Shown piece after piece: positions 36,439-45,240 of a stretch of 46,729 bases of DNA. The notes under the pieces are model-generated. The model did no database searches. It was not told the origin of the DNA and was given only the letters and a program-made list of their open reading frames with translations. The position numbers and the translations under genes are program-made. Source of the DNA: Pseudomonas sp. C1C7 (GTDB lineage: Bacteria > Pseudomonadota > Gammaproteobacteria > Pseudomonadales > Pseudomonadaceae); contig NZ_JABFMP010000045.1 in the NCBI RefSeq assembly GCF_013359595.1, positions 1 through 46,729 on the forward strand. Reading direction: 5' to 3'. Position 1 is the first letter of the stretch, and each line of letters starts with the position of its first letter.

Positions 36439-37031
36439 TGGAGATCCCACAGGTCACGGATATCGCGGCCGGCGATACGGATCATCACCAGGCTGAGGAT
36501 GGCCAGGGCGATCAGGCCGATGCCGGGCAGCACATCGAGGAAGCCGGCGAGCTTGATCACCGCGACCATCGCGCCCAGCAGGCAGACTTCCAGCATGCTC
36601 CAGGGCCGCAGCGTTTCCAGCCAGCGCATGCAGAACTTGAAGGCCGGGGCGCGCTGATGGCCGAGGGCGAAACCCAGGACCCAGATCAGCAGCACCAGCT
36701 GGAAGATCGGCGCGATGATCATCGAGATCGCCGCCACCATCGCAATGAAAGTGATCGGCCCCAGGCTCAGGGCCAGCACCGAGTCCCACAGGGTCGCGCT
36801 GTTCTTCAGGCCCTGCAGGCTGATGCTCATGACCGGATAGAAGTTGGCGAAGATCCACAGCATCAGCGCGGTCAGGGTCAGCGCCAGGCGCTGCTCCACC
36901 GTCAGGCCGTTATACCGCTGAAGCACGCCGCCGCAGCGTGTGCACAGGGTTTTCTGATGTTTGGCGAGCGTGGTTTTCTCGTACACGCAGTCGCAGTGCT
37001 CGCAGATGATCAATTGGTCTGTCGTTGCCAT
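36435..37031 (-). CDS. pqiA: PqiA-type membrane protein, first half
   Basis: A 198-residue protein with N-terminal Cys pairs (CEHCDCVYE and CTRCGGVL) and four TMs, corresponding to the N-terminal half of PqiA. It heads the four-gene pqi operon (two pqiA halves, pqiB, pqiC). The split form is common in Pseudomonas, so it is not a frameshift: the two frames have their own start and stop with ATGA coupling. Confidence 0.88.
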   Translation of the reverse strand: MATTDQLIICEHCDCVYEKTTLAKHQKTLCTRCGGVLQRYNGLTVEQRLALTLTALMLWIFANFYPVMSISLQGLKNSATLWDSVLALSLGPITFIAMVAAISMIIAPIFQLVLLIWVLGFALGHQRAPAFKFCMRWLETLRPWSMLEVCLLGAMVAVIKLAGFLDVLPGIGLIALAILSLVMIRIAGRDIRDLWDLQ

Positions 37032-37146
37032 GGGCCAGGCTCGATGAATGCAGAATTGATGAGCACCCCCTCAATATAGAAGTGACTCGCGATTGAGCAA
37101 ATCGAAAGACTGAACGAACTACGGACCGGTGGCTGACACCGCTTCA

Positions 37147-37231
37147 TGTAGGAGCTGCCGAAGGCTGCGATCTTTTGACTTTTGTTTTTAGAAGCAAGAT
37201 CAAAAGATCGCAGCCTTCGGCAGCTCCTACA
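37147..37231. repeat. Perfect 32-bp inverted repeat (REP family B)
   Basis: Arms 37147-37178 and 37200-37231 are perfectly complementary and carry GTAGGAGCTGCCGAAGG and CTGCGATCTTTTGA. The loop is 21 bases. It lies between the pqi operon promoter region and the 3' end of the FAD oxidoreductase gene; the gap 37032-37254 holds no gene. Confidence 0.85.
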
Positions 37232-37254
37232 GGGGGGCGGCGTGGGCTTTGGGG

Positions 37255-38556
37255 TTAGCCCAGAACTTCACGCATGCGATACCAGAGCATGCCCAGCGCC
37301 AGCAATGGCGAACGCAACGCGCGGCCGCCGGGGAAGGTCATGTGGGGCACGGCGCTGAAGACGTCGAAACCCTGGCTGTGCCCGGCATGGATCGCTTCAC
37401 CGAGCAGTTTGGCGCACCAGTGCGTCACGTTCAGGCCATGGCCGGAGTAGCCCTGGGCGTAGAACACGTTGGGGTGCTGGCGCAGGCGGCCGACCTGGGG
37501 GAAGCGATTGGCGGTGATGCCGATCTTGCCGCCCCATTGATAGTCGATGCGCACATCCGCCAGTTGCGGGAAGACTTTGAGCATCTGCGGACGCATGTAA
37601 GCCGCGATGTCCCGTGGATCACGCCCGGAATAATGGCAGGCGCCGCCGAACAGCAGACGCCGGTCCGCCGATAGCCGGTAGTAGTCCAGGCCGACTTTCT
37701 GGTCGCACAGCGACAGGTTGTGCGGGATCAATTGCGCCGCCAGCTCCACCGACAAAGGCTCGGTGGCGATGATATAGCTGCCCGCCGGCAGCACCTTGCC
37801 ACTGAGTTTTGGCTCGAGTTCCTCCAGATGCGCGTTGCACCCCAGCACGAGCGTGCCGGCGCGCACCGTACCGCCGGCGCAACGCACCTGCACCGTGCTG
37901 CCATGGATGATGTCCAGGACCGCACTCTGCTCGAAAATCCGCACGCCCAGGCCCTGAGCTACGCGGGCCTCACCCAGCACCAGATTCAACGGGTGCAGAT
38001 GACCGGAGCCCATGTCCACCAGGCCGCCGGCATAGACGCCGGAATCGACCACCTGCTCACGGATCTTCCCAGGCGCGACCAGGCGGATTTCGTGGACGTA
38101 GCCGGACTCCTTCAGCTGCGCATGTTCAGCCTTGAGCCCGGCAAATTGCGCCGAGGTGTTGGCCAGCTCGCAAAAGCCCCAGCGCAGGTCGCAATCGATG
38201 CCGTGCTCACGAATCCGCCGGCCCACCAGTTCCACCGACTCGTTGCCGGCGCGCTCCATATAAGCCACGCCCTCGGCACCGACGTGCCGGGCAAAGCCGC
38301 TGACGTCATGGCCGATGCCGCGAATCAGCTGCCCGCCATTGCGCCCGCTGGCGCCCCAGCCGATGCGCCGGGCCTCCAGCAGAATCACCGAGAGCCCGCG
38401 CTGGGCCAGTTCGATGGCGGTGTTGACGCCGGTAAAACCGCCGCCGATCACGCAGACATCGGCCACCAGGTCCTCATTCAGCGTGGGGAAAGGCGTCAGG
38501 TTATGGGCCGAGGCAGCGTAGTAAGACTGCGTATGTTCCTGGGTGTACTGGTTCAT
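37255..38556 (-). CDS. FAD-dependent amine oxidase (PuuB/PauB-like)
   Basis: A 433-residue DAO-family flavoprotein. Seen: VCVIGGGFTGVNTAIELA (dinucleotide fold at about 30-48), followed by GWGASGRNGGQLIRGIGHD and a C-terminal FYAQGYSGHGLNVTHW. These are typical of gamma-glutamylputrescine oxidases. It would oxidise a gamma-glutamylated amine to the aldehyde. It overlaps the binding-protein stop (ATGA) and belongs to the same leftward unit as the glutamine synthetase-like gene. The exact amine is unknown. Confidence 0.85.
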   Translation of the reverse strand: MNQYTQEHTQSYYAASAHNLTPFPTLNEDLVADVCVIGGGFTGVNTAIELAQRGLSVILLEARRIGWGASGRNGGQLIRGIGHDVSGFARHVGAEGVAYMERAGNESVELVGRRIREHGIDCDLRWGFCELANTSAQFAGLKAEHAQLKESGYVHEIRLVAPGKIREQVVDSGVYAGGLVDMGSGHLHPLNLVLGEARVAQGLGVRIFEQSAVLDIIHGSTVQVRCAGGTVRAGTLVLGCNAHLEELEPKLSGKVLPAGSYIIATEPLSVELAAQLIPHNLSLCDQKVGLDYYRLSADRRLLFGGACHYSGRDPRDIAAYMRPQMLKVFPQLADVRIDYQWGGKIGITANRFPQVGRLRQHPNVFYAQGYSGHGLNVTHWCAKLLGEAIHAGHSQGFDVFSAVPHMTFPGGRALRSPLLALGMLWYRMREVLG

Positions 38557-39641
38557 TGGTTGGACTTCACTTTGCTCCAGGAACGGGTCATCAGTCGCAT
38601 GATCGACTGTGGCGGCGTGGTGGAGATGTAGAGCTTGTCGAGGACTGCCTGCGGCGGATACACCTCGGGGTTGTTCACAAGTTCGGCGTCCATGTACTGC
38701 TTGGCCGGCGGGTTCGGGTTGGCGTAGCCGACCGAGGCGCTGACCTTGGCGATCACTTGCGGGTCGAGCAGGTTATTGATGAAGGCGTGGGCTTCTTTCT
38801 GGTTGGCGGCATCGGCGGGAATCGCCAGCAGGTCGAACCACAGGTTGCTGCCTTCCTTGGGGATCGCGTAGGCGATGTTCACGTTGTTCTTGGCTTCCTT
38901 GGCGCGGTTGGCGGCCTGGAATACGTCGCCGGAGTAGCCGAAGGCCACGCAGATGTCGCCGTTGGCCAGGTCCGACACGTACTTGGACGAATGGAAGTAG
39001 GTCACGTAAGGGCGAATGCTCAGCAGCTTGGCCTCGGCCTTCTTGAAGTCCTCGGGGTTTTCGCTGCGCGGGTCCATGCCCATGTAGTTGAGCACCGCCG
39101 GAAACACCTCATCCGCCGAGTCCATCATCGACACGCCGCACTGGCTGAGTTTCTTGATGTTTTCCGGCTCGAACAATACGGCCCAGGAGTCGATGTGGTC
39201 GACGCCCAGCACTTGCTTGACCTTGTCGACGTTGTAGCCGATGCCGTTGGTGCCCCACAGGTAAGGCACGGAATGCTCGTTGCCCGGATCGTTCTTCTCC
39301 AGCAGGGCGAGCAGTTTCGGGTCGAGGTTCTTGAAGTTCGGCAGCTCGGAGCGGTCGAGCTTGAGGAAGGCGCCGGCCTTCACCTGACGGGCCAGGAAGT
39401 GGTTGGACGGCACCACCACGTCATAGCCGGTGCGCCCGGCGAGCAGCTTGCCTTCCAGGGTTTCGTTGGAGTCGAAGACGTCGTAGATCACCTTGATCCC
39501 GGTCTTGGCCTGGAAGTCGGCGAGGGTGGTTTCGCCGATGTAGTCGGTCCAGTTGTAGACGCTGACGGTGGGCTGGGCCTGGGCCATGGCGCTGAACAGA
39601 GTGGCCAGGGCGACCGGGACCATGGATTTCAATAGACGCAT
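38553..39641 (-). CDS. Polyamine ABC transporter substrate-binding protein (PotF/SpuD type)
   Basis: A 362-residue periplasmic protein with a signal peptide (cleavage near MAQAQ). Seen: VSVYNWTDYIGETTLADFQA at the mature N-terminus and YDVVVPSNHFLARQV, LWGTNGIGYNVDKV and FGYSGDVFQA. All are conserved in putrescine/spermidine-binding PotF and SpuD/E. No permease or ATPase genes are adjacent, so it likely uses components encoded elsewhere. GAGGTG precedes the ATG by a few bases. Confidence 0.88.
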   Translation of the reverse strand: MRLLKSMVPVALATLFSAMAQAQPTVSVYNWTDYIGETTLADFQAKTGIKVIYDVFDSNETLEGKLLAGRTGYDVVVPSNHFLARQVKAGAFLKLDRSELPNFKNLDPKLLALLEKNDPGNEHSVPYLWGTNGIGYNVDKVKQVLGVDHIDSWAVLFEPENIKKLSQCGVSMMDSADEVFPAVLNYMGMDPRSENPEDFKKAEAKLLSIRPYVTYFHSSKYVSDLANGDICVAFGYSGDVFQAANRAKEAKNNVNIAYAIPKEGSNLWFDLLAIPADAANQKEAHAFINNLLDPQVIAKVSASVGYANPNPPAKQYMDAELVNNPEVYPPQAVLDKLYISTTPPQSIMRLMTRSWSKVKSNQ

Positions 39642-39698
39642 TTCGACACCTCTTTGAATTGTTGGAATTTTTTGGGTGATTCTCTGGTGTTCTCTGAC

Positions 39699-39730
39699 CC
39701 TGTGGGAGCGGGCTTGCCCGCTCCCACAGG
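39699..39730. repeat. REP-type hairpin, 14-bp stem
   Basis: CCTGTGGGAGCGGG (39699-39712) and CCCGCTCCCACAGG (39717-39730) pair perfectly around a 4-base loop. It lies between the glutamine synthetase-like and binding-protein genes and may terminate or process the transcript. Confidence 0.8.
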
Positions 39731-39762
39731 TGAATGGTGTTGCCTGTGAGAGTGGTGGGCTG

Positions 39763-41121
39763 TCAGACGCTGAGGAGCAAAAATTCCCGCTCCCAGGAAC
39801 TGATCACCCGCTTGAAGTTCTCGTGCTCGGCGCGTTTGACCGCGACGTAGCCGCGCACGAACTTGCTGCCCAGGTAGCGGCCGATGGCGTCGCATTCTTC
39901 CATCTGGGTCAGGGCGTCTTCGATGGTGATCGGCAGGCGCAGGTTGCGGCGTTCATAGGCGCGGCCTTCCACCGCGGCACTCGGCTCGATGCCTTCGACC
40001 ATGCCGATGTAACCGCACAGCAGACTGGCGGCGATCGCCAGGTACGGGTTGGCGTCAGCCCCCGGCAGGCGGTTTTCCACGCGCATCGCTTCCGGGCCGG
40101 ACGTCGGCACGCGCAGACCGACGGTGCGGTTTTCCTCGCCCCATTCCACGTTCACCGGTGCCGAGGTGTCCGGCAGGAAGCGGCGGAACGAGTTGACGTT
40201 GGGGGCGAACATCGGCAGCACCTTGGGGATGTACTTCTGCAGGCCGCCGATGTGCTGGCGGAACAGATCGCTCATCTTGCCGTCGACATCGGCGAAGATC
40301 GGCTTGCCGGTGGCGATGTCCACCACGCTCTGGTGAATGTGCATGGCGCTGCCGGGCTCGTCGCCGATCGGCTTGGCCATGAAGGTCGCGGTCACGTTGT
40401 GCTTGAGCGCCGCTTCACGCAGGGTGCGCTTGAACACGGTGATCTGGTCGGCCAGATCCAGCGCGTCGCCGTGACGGAAGTTGATTTCCATCTGCGCCGG
40501 GCCGTCTTCGTGGATCAGCGTGTCGAGGTCCAGGCCTTGCAGTTCGCACCAGTCGTAGACGTCTTCGAACAGCGGGTCGAATTCGTTGGCCGCGTCGATG
40601 GAGAACGACTGGCGACCGCTTTCCGCGCGGCCCGAACGGCCCAGCGGGGCTTTCAACGGCAGGTCCGGGTCTTCACAACGCTGGGTCAGGTAGAACTCCA
40701 TTTCCGGCGCGACGATCGGCTTCCAGCCCTTGTCGGTGTACAGCTGCAGGACTTTCTTGAGCACGTTGCGTGGCGACAGTTCGATCGGGTTGCCGAACTT
40801 GTCGAAGGTGTCGTGAATCACGATGGCGGTCGGCTCGATGGCCCATGGCACCACGTACACCGCGTCCGACACCGGCTTGCAGACCATGTCGATGTCGGCC
40901 GGGTCCAGCAGGTCGTAGTAGATGTCGTCGTCGACGAAGTCCCCGGTTACCGTTTGCAACAACACACTTTCCGGCAGGCGCATGCCTCGCTCATGCAGGA
41001 ACTTGTTGGTGGGTGCGATTTTGCCGCGTGCAATGCCGGTCAGGTCGCTGACGACGCACTCGACTTCGGTAATCTTGTGATCTTTCAGCCAAGTGAACAG
41101 CTGATCGAAAGGGGCATTCAT
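39763..41121 (-). CDS. Glutamine synthetase-like gamma-glutamylpolyamine synthetase (PuuA/PauA type)
   Basis: A 452-residue member of the glutamine synthetase superfamily. Seen: EVECVVSDLTGIARGKIAPT near the start, VAPEMEFYLTQR, GPAQMEINFRHGDALDLADQ and NPYLAIAASLLCGYIGM. These are metal and nucleotide segments conserved in PuuA-type ligases that join glutamate to polyamines with ATP. Start at the ATG at 41121, with GAGG 5 bases upstream. It lies with a polyamine-type binding protein and FAD oxidase genes, a coherent gamma-glutamylation route. True glutamine synthetase is unlikely given the context and motifs. Confidence 0.88.
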   Translation of the reverse strand: MNAPFDQLFTWLKDHKITEVECVVSDLTGIARGKIAPTNKFLHERGMRLPESVLLQTVTGDFVDDDIYYDLLDPADIDMVCKPVSDAVYVVPWAIEPTAIVIHDTFDKFGNPIELSPRNVLKKVLQLYTDKGWKPIVAPEMEFYLTQRCEDPDLPLKAPLGRSGRAESGRQSFSIDAANEFDPLFEDVYDWCELQGLDLDTLIHEDGPAQMEINFRHGDALDLADQITVFKRTLREAALKHNVTATFMAKPIGDEPGSAMHIHQSVVDIATGKPIFADVDGKMSDLFRQHIGGLQKYIPKVLPMFAPNVNSFRRFLPDTSAPVNVEWGEENRTVGLRVPTSGPEAMRVENRLPGADANPYLAIAASLLCGYIGMVEGIEPSAAVEGRAYERRNLRLPITIEDALTQMEECDAIGRYLGSKFVRGYVAVKRAEHENFKRVISSWEREFLLLSV

Positions 41122-41282
41122 AAAGACCTCGTTATTGGTTTTGTGAACGCGGGGGAAGGTTGATTTCATCTGTCAGATGCTTCCCACATGACGCGTTGAC
41201 GACTATCTTGGGCGAGCCTTCAGCTTCCATCTATCCACTTTAAGCAGGACAAAACGCACCAAAAGAGTGCGTAAGGTCGCCC

Positions 41283-42215
41283 ATGACAACGTGCAATTCA
41301 CTGCAGGTTCAAGCGTTCAACACCGCCGATGTCGCCGAGCAGATCCGCGCCACACCGGGCTGGGTCCAGCATTACCAACAGATGTCGCCGGGGCATTTTG
41401 CAGGCCAGGTACGCTATCTGGATTTGCAGGGCGTGGAGATTTACGAAGAGTCGATGAACACCCGGGTTGAGCAGAATTTCAGCGCGCCACCGGGTTCGTT
41501 GGCGTTCTGTTTCGATCGCAGCGACAACGCGCTCTACGTGCTCAATGAAGAAAGCCGCAACATCTGGATCACCCCGGAGAACTATCAGGAAATCGCCGTG
41601 GTGTTCGGTCCGCAGTTCGTCCAGCGTCATGCGCTGGATGTCGCTCGCCTGGAAGGTCTGTTCCTGGCGCCGCTCAATTGCCAGCAGAACGGGTTGTTCA
41701 GCCGCTGGCTGAGCAGCACCCTGACGCAGCTGTCGCAAACCATCGACCCGCCGAGCCGCGAAGCCCTGACCGAGCAGTTGCTGGACGATTGCCTGTTCAT
41801 CCTCGACAACGCCTGTGTTCGCCTGGACCAGGGCGCGTTGCAGCGCCGGGCAGGGGAGCGGGCGATCATGAAACGGGTAGGGGAATGGGCGGCGGATACG
41901 CCGGAAGAACAGCTGAATCTGCTGGAGCTGGCCCAGGTCGCCGGGGTTTCATTGCGCCAGTTGCAGCATGCGTTCAAGACCTACACCGGCATGGCCCCGA
42001 CCCAGTGGCTGCGCCTGCGCCGACTCAACAGCGCCCGGCGTGAACTGCTCAGCCGTACGCCCACGCAAACCACCGTTGCCGAAGTGGCGATGCACTGGTC
42101 GTTCTGGCATCTGGGGCGGTTTTCCAGCAGCTACCGCGCGCTGTTCAAGGAGTTGCCCAGCGACACCCTGAAACGCGCAAGCACTGTGCAACCCGCAGGG
42201 TGCGGGCGGCGTTAG
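41283..42215 (+). CDS. AraC/XylS-family transcriptional regulator
   Basis: A 310-residue regulator with a ligand domain at about 1-200 and a C-terminal double helix-turn-helix (LLELAQVAGVSLRQLQHAFK, then TTVAEVAMHWSFWHLGRFSS). It is divergent from the glutamine synthetase-like gene across 161 bases and probably controls that unit (inference). A weak AAGG ribosome site precedes the ATG. It converges on the XRE-cupin regulator gene with a 4-base overlap of the 3' ends. Confidence 0.9.
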   Translation: MTTCNSLQVQAFNTADVAEQIRATPGWVQHYQQMSPGHFAGQVRYLDLQGVEIYEESMNTRVEQNFSAPPGSLAFCFDRSDNALYVLNEESRNIWITPENYQEIAVVFGPQFVQRHALDVARLEGLFLAPLNCQQNGLFSRWLSSTLTQLSQTIDPPSREALTEQLLDDCLFILDNACVRLDQGALQRRAGERAIMKRVGEWAADTPEEQLNLLELAQVAGVSLRQLQHAFKTYTGMAPTQWLRLRRLNSARRELLSRTPTQTTVAEVAMHWSFWHLGRFSSSYRALFKELPSDTLKRASTVQPAGCGRR

Positions 42216-42808
42216 AAGGTCGGCGGGGTAATCACCCAGATCACCACGGCGTCCACGTCACCGGGGTTGCCGTAGCGGTGCGGTTCCTGGCTGGAGAAGC
42301 TGAAGCTGTCGCCTTCGCTGAGCTGGAAATAGCGCTCGCCCACCCACAATTCGAACTGGCCGGACAACAGGTAACCGGCTTCTTCGCCTTCGTGGCTGTA
42401 GCTTTGCTGGCTGTAGGTGCCCGGCGGAAAACGCGAGTGGAGCATTTCCAGCTGGCGGTTCGGCGGCGGGGTCAGCAACTGATCGACGATGCCATCCTCG
42501 TAATGCACGCTCAGGCGACTGTTCTTGCGCACCACCACGCCATCGTCTTCGGGGTTGGTGTTGGCTTCGCTGGCGAAGAACCACTGGATAGTCACGCCCA
42601 GGCTGCGGGCGATATTGAACAGCGCCGGGATCGACGGGTAGGCGAGGTTGCGTTCCAGCTGGCTGATGTAGCCGGCGGTGAGTTCGCTCTGCTGCGCCAG
42701 CTCCGCCAGGGTCATGCCCCGACGCTTGCGCAGGCCGCGAATGCGCGTGCCGAGGAAATGCGGCTCGGTGCTGCCGGTGGCGGGTTGTGTGGTGGGGCTG
42801 TTGCTCAT
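42212..42808 (-). CDS. XRE-cupin transcriptional regulator (PuuR-like)
   Basis: A 198-residue protein with an N-terminal lambda-repressor-like HTH (LGTRIRGLRKRRGMTLAELA, then SELTAGYISQLERNLAYPSI). A C-terminal cupin domain follows (SYSHEGEEAGYLLSGQFELW, then FSFSSQEPHRYGNPG). This is the architecture of PuuR-type repressors of polyamine genes. Start at the ATG at 42808 with GGAA 7 bases upstream; the longer frame runs into REP sequence. It may regulate this gene neighbourhood. Confidence 0.88.
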   Translation of the reverse strand: MSNSPTTQPATGSTEPHFLGTRIRGLRKRRGMTLAELAQQSELTAGYISQLERNLAYPSIPALFNIARSLGVTIQWFFASEANTNPEDDGVVVRKNSRLSVHYEDGIVDQLLTPPPNRQLEMLHSRFPPGTYSQQSYSHEGEEAGYLLSGQFELWVGERYFQLSEGDSFSFSSQEPHRYGNPGDVDAVVIWVITPPTF

Positions 42809-42841
42809 AATCAATTCCGAACCGGAGGCTACGCAATCCCC

Positions 42842-42926
42842 TGTGGGAGCTGCCGCAGGCTGCGATCTTTTGATTTTGATTTTTAAAAACAAGATCAAAG
42901 GATCGCAGCCTGCGGCAGCTCCTGCA
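42842..42926. repeat. REP family B inverted repeat
   Basis: Arms at 42842-42874 and 42894-42926 carry GGAGCTGCCGCAGGCTGCGA and its complement, with two mismatches near the tip and ends. Same family as 7920-8017 and 37147-37231. Confidence 0.8.
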
Positions 42927-42970
42927 CGGGGACCGTCAATTGAATGTAACGGCCCGGAGTATAAACAGCC

Positions 42971-44932
42971 TCAAAGCTCCCACGCGACTTTCAGCCCTTC
43001 ATAAATCGCTTCTTCGGCGGTTCGCGGTGCCAGGCAGTCGCCGATGCGCCGCAATTCCACCAGCCCCTTCAGCTCATCCCCCAGGGTATCCACCGGCTGA
43101 TGCCCCTGGCACAGCACCAGGGTGTCGATGTTCTCCATCAGCATCGCCTCGCCACTGGCGGTGTGTTGCAGATAGACGGTGTTGTCGTCGCAGCCGTACA
43201 GCCGCGCATAAGGCGTGATCGGGATGCCCAGTTTGTGCAGCTCGCCGGCCAGTTGATCGCGCACGTACAGCGGCAGGTTTTCCCCGCAATGGGTGCCGTT
43301 GACCGCCAGTTGCACCTGATGCCCGGCGCGGGTGAGGCGTTCGGCGATGCCGGGGCCGATCCAGTCGCAGCGCCAGTCGACCACCACTACCGAGCGGCCG
43401 ATCTTCACCTCGTCGCGCAGCACCTGCCAGGCATCCACCACCTGCAATTCGCCGCCGCGCTCGAAATGCGGCCAGTAGGGTTCGGCGCCTGTGGCGACGA
43501 TCACCATGTCCGGTTTTTCCTGCTCCACCAGCGCCCGGTCGACCCGGGTGTTGCGCACCACGCGCACCCCCGCCAGTTCCATTTCCCGTTGCAGGTTGGT
43601 GCTGGCGCCGCCGAATTCGCTGCGCCGTGGCAGCAATTGCGCGAGCAGTACCTGGCCACCCAGTTGCGAGCTGGCTTCGTACAGCGTCACCTCATGCCCG
43701 CGTTGCGCCGCCACGGCAGCGGCCTTCATGCCGGCCGGACCGCCACCGGCGATCATGATGCGCTTGCGGGTTTTCGCCGGCTGGCGCTGGCCGAAGATCA
43801 GCTCGCGCCCGGTTTCCGGGGCCTGGATGCAGGAAATCGGCAGGCCTTTGTGGAAGTGCCCGATGCACGCCTGGTTGCAGGCGATACAGGCGCGCACGTC
43901 TTCGAGGTGGCCGGTGTCGGTCTTGTTCGGCATCTGCGGGTCGCAGATCAGGGCGCGGGTCATGCCGCAGACGTCGGCCTGGCCACGGGCGATGATCAGC
44001 TCGGCTTCCTGGGGCTGGTTGATGCGCCCGGTGACGAACAGCGGAATGTTCAGGCTGGCTTTGAACGTCCCGGCTTCCTTGGCCAGGTAGGCCGCTTCGA
44101 TGGCCATCGGCGGCACGATGTGCACCGCGCCACCGAGGGACGCCGAGGTGCCGGCGACGATGTGCACGTAGTCCACTTGCGTCTGCAGCAATTTCACCGC
44201 GGCCAGGGATTCGTCCTCGGTCAGGCCTTCGGGGTCGCGCTCGTCGGCGGAAATCCGCAGGCCGACGATGAAGTCTTCATCGGTGCTGGCGCGGATCGCC
44301 GCGATGATTTCCCGCAGGAAGCGCAGGCGTTGTTCCAGCTCGCCGTTGTAGCCGTCGGTGCGACGGTTGACCCGAGGATTGATGAACTGCGCCGGCAGAT
44401 AACCGTGGCTGGCCACCACTTCCACGCCGTCGATCCCGGCCTGATGCAGGCGGCGGGCGGCAGCGGCGTAACCGGCAACAATCTCGTCGATCATGGCCTG
44501 ATCCAGTGTGCGCGGCATCACCCGGAAACGCTCGTTGGGCACCGAGGAGGCGGAGTAGGCCACCGCCAGCAAACCATCGCTGGACTCCATGATTTCCCGC
44601 CCCGGATGGAACACCTGGGACAGCACCACGGTGCCGTGGGCGTGGCAGGTTTCGGCGATTTTTCGATAGCCGTCGATGCAGGCGTCGTCGGTGGCCATCA
44701 GCACATGGGAGGTGTACCGCGCACTGTCGTGCACGCCGGCCACCTGCAACACGATCAGCCCGGCACCGCCTTCGGCACGGGCGCGGTGATAGGCGATCAA
44801 CTGTTCGTTGACCAGGTTGTCGGTGGGCATCGAGGTGTCGTGACCGCTGGACATGATGCGGTTTTTCAGGCGCTTGCCACGGATCTGCAAAGGTTCGAAC
44901 AGGTGCGCGAAGGCAGGTGTCGAGGTGGACAT
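42971..44932 (-). CDS. Fe-S/FMN/FAD oxidoreductase of the demethylase family (DgcA/StcD-like)
   Basis: A 653-residue enzyme. It has an N-terminal Old Yellow Enzyme FMN barrel (about 1-335; FEPLQIRGKRLKNRIMSSGH, VVASHGYLPAQFINPRVNRR) and a 4Fe-4S motif CIACNQACIGHF (C349, C352, C356, C368). The C-terminal FAD/NAD domain starts at RIMIAGGGPAGMKAAAVAAQ. This architecture is shared by 2,4-dienoyl-CoA reductase, trimethylamine dehydrogenase and the N-methyl amine demethylases DgcA and StcD. The neighbouring amine-type binding protein favours demethylation or oxidation of an amine (inference). Start at the ATG at 44932 with GGAG 10 bases upstream. Confidence 0.88.
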   Translation of the reverse strand: MSTSTPAFAHLFEPLQIRGKRLKNRIMSSGHDTSMPTDNLVNEQLIAYHRARAEGGAGLIVLQVAGVHDSARYTSHVLMATDDACIDGYRKIAETCHAHGTVVLSQVFHPGREIMESSDGLLAVAYSASSVPNERFRVMPRTLDQAMIDEIVAGYAAAARRLHQAGIDGVEVVASHGYLPAQFINPRVNRRTDGYNGELEQRLRFLREIIAAIRASTDEDFIVGLRISADERDPEGLTEDESLAAVKLLQTQVDYVHIVAGTSASLGGAVHIVPPMAIEAAYLAKEAGTFKASLNIPLFVTGRINQPQEAELIIARGQADVCGMTRALICDPQMPNKTDTGHLEDVRACIACNQACIGHFHKGLPISCIQAPETGRELIFGQRQPAKTRKRIMIAGGGPAGMKAAAVAAQRGHEVTLYEASSQLGGQVLLAQLLPRRSEFGGASTNLQREMELAGVRVVRNTRVDRALVEQEKPDMVIVATGAEPYWPHFERGGELQVVDAWQVLRDEVKIGRSVVVVDWRCDWIGPGIAERLTRAGHQVQLAVNGTHCGENLPLYVRDQLAGELHKLGIPITPYARLYGCDDNTVYLQHTASGEAMLMENIDTLVLCQGHQPVDTLGDELKGLVELRRIGDCLAPRTAEEAIYEGLKVAWEL

Positions 44933-45001
44933 GGTGCGGGTACTCCAGCGGGCTGAAGCCGAAAGGCCAGACAACAACCGGACGTGCCATGACACAGGAC
45001 C

Positions 45002-45027
45002 TGTAGCAGCTGCCGAAGGCTGCTACA
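45002..45027. repeat. Short REP-B-like hairpin
   Basis: TGTAGCAGC (45002-45010) pairs with GCTGCTACA (45019-45027) around TGCCGAAG. It is a reduced relative of the family B palindromes. Confidence 0.55.
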
Positions 45028-45109
45028 AAAGTCAGCACTCACTGGGTGTTGCTTACCAAAGGGCCGGGTTTTCGGCGTTGTTATTATTGTTCTATGAAAA
45101 TTTACCTTG

Positions 45110-45136
45110 AGTAAAAAATCAACTTGTTTTTTTACT
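45110..45136. promoter_or_regulatory. A/T-rich dyad in the divergent promoter region
   Basis: AGTAAAAAA (45110-45118) and TTTTTTACT (45128-45136) pair perfectly with a 9-base spacer. It lies in the 308-base gap between the divergent oxidoreductase and binding-protein genes, in locally AT-rich DNA, and is a candidate operator. A second small hairpin (45213-45226, GCCGG/CCGGC) lies just before the binding-protein ribosome site. Confidence 0.4.
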
Positions 45137-45240
45137 GAGTCTTGCAGTAGTTTCGTTTCAAGCCCGCTCTTGGGCCGCCTCACCAGACAAGCCTCATCAA
45201 CAATAAAAAAGGGCCGGCAGGCCGGCACCACGAGGAACCA

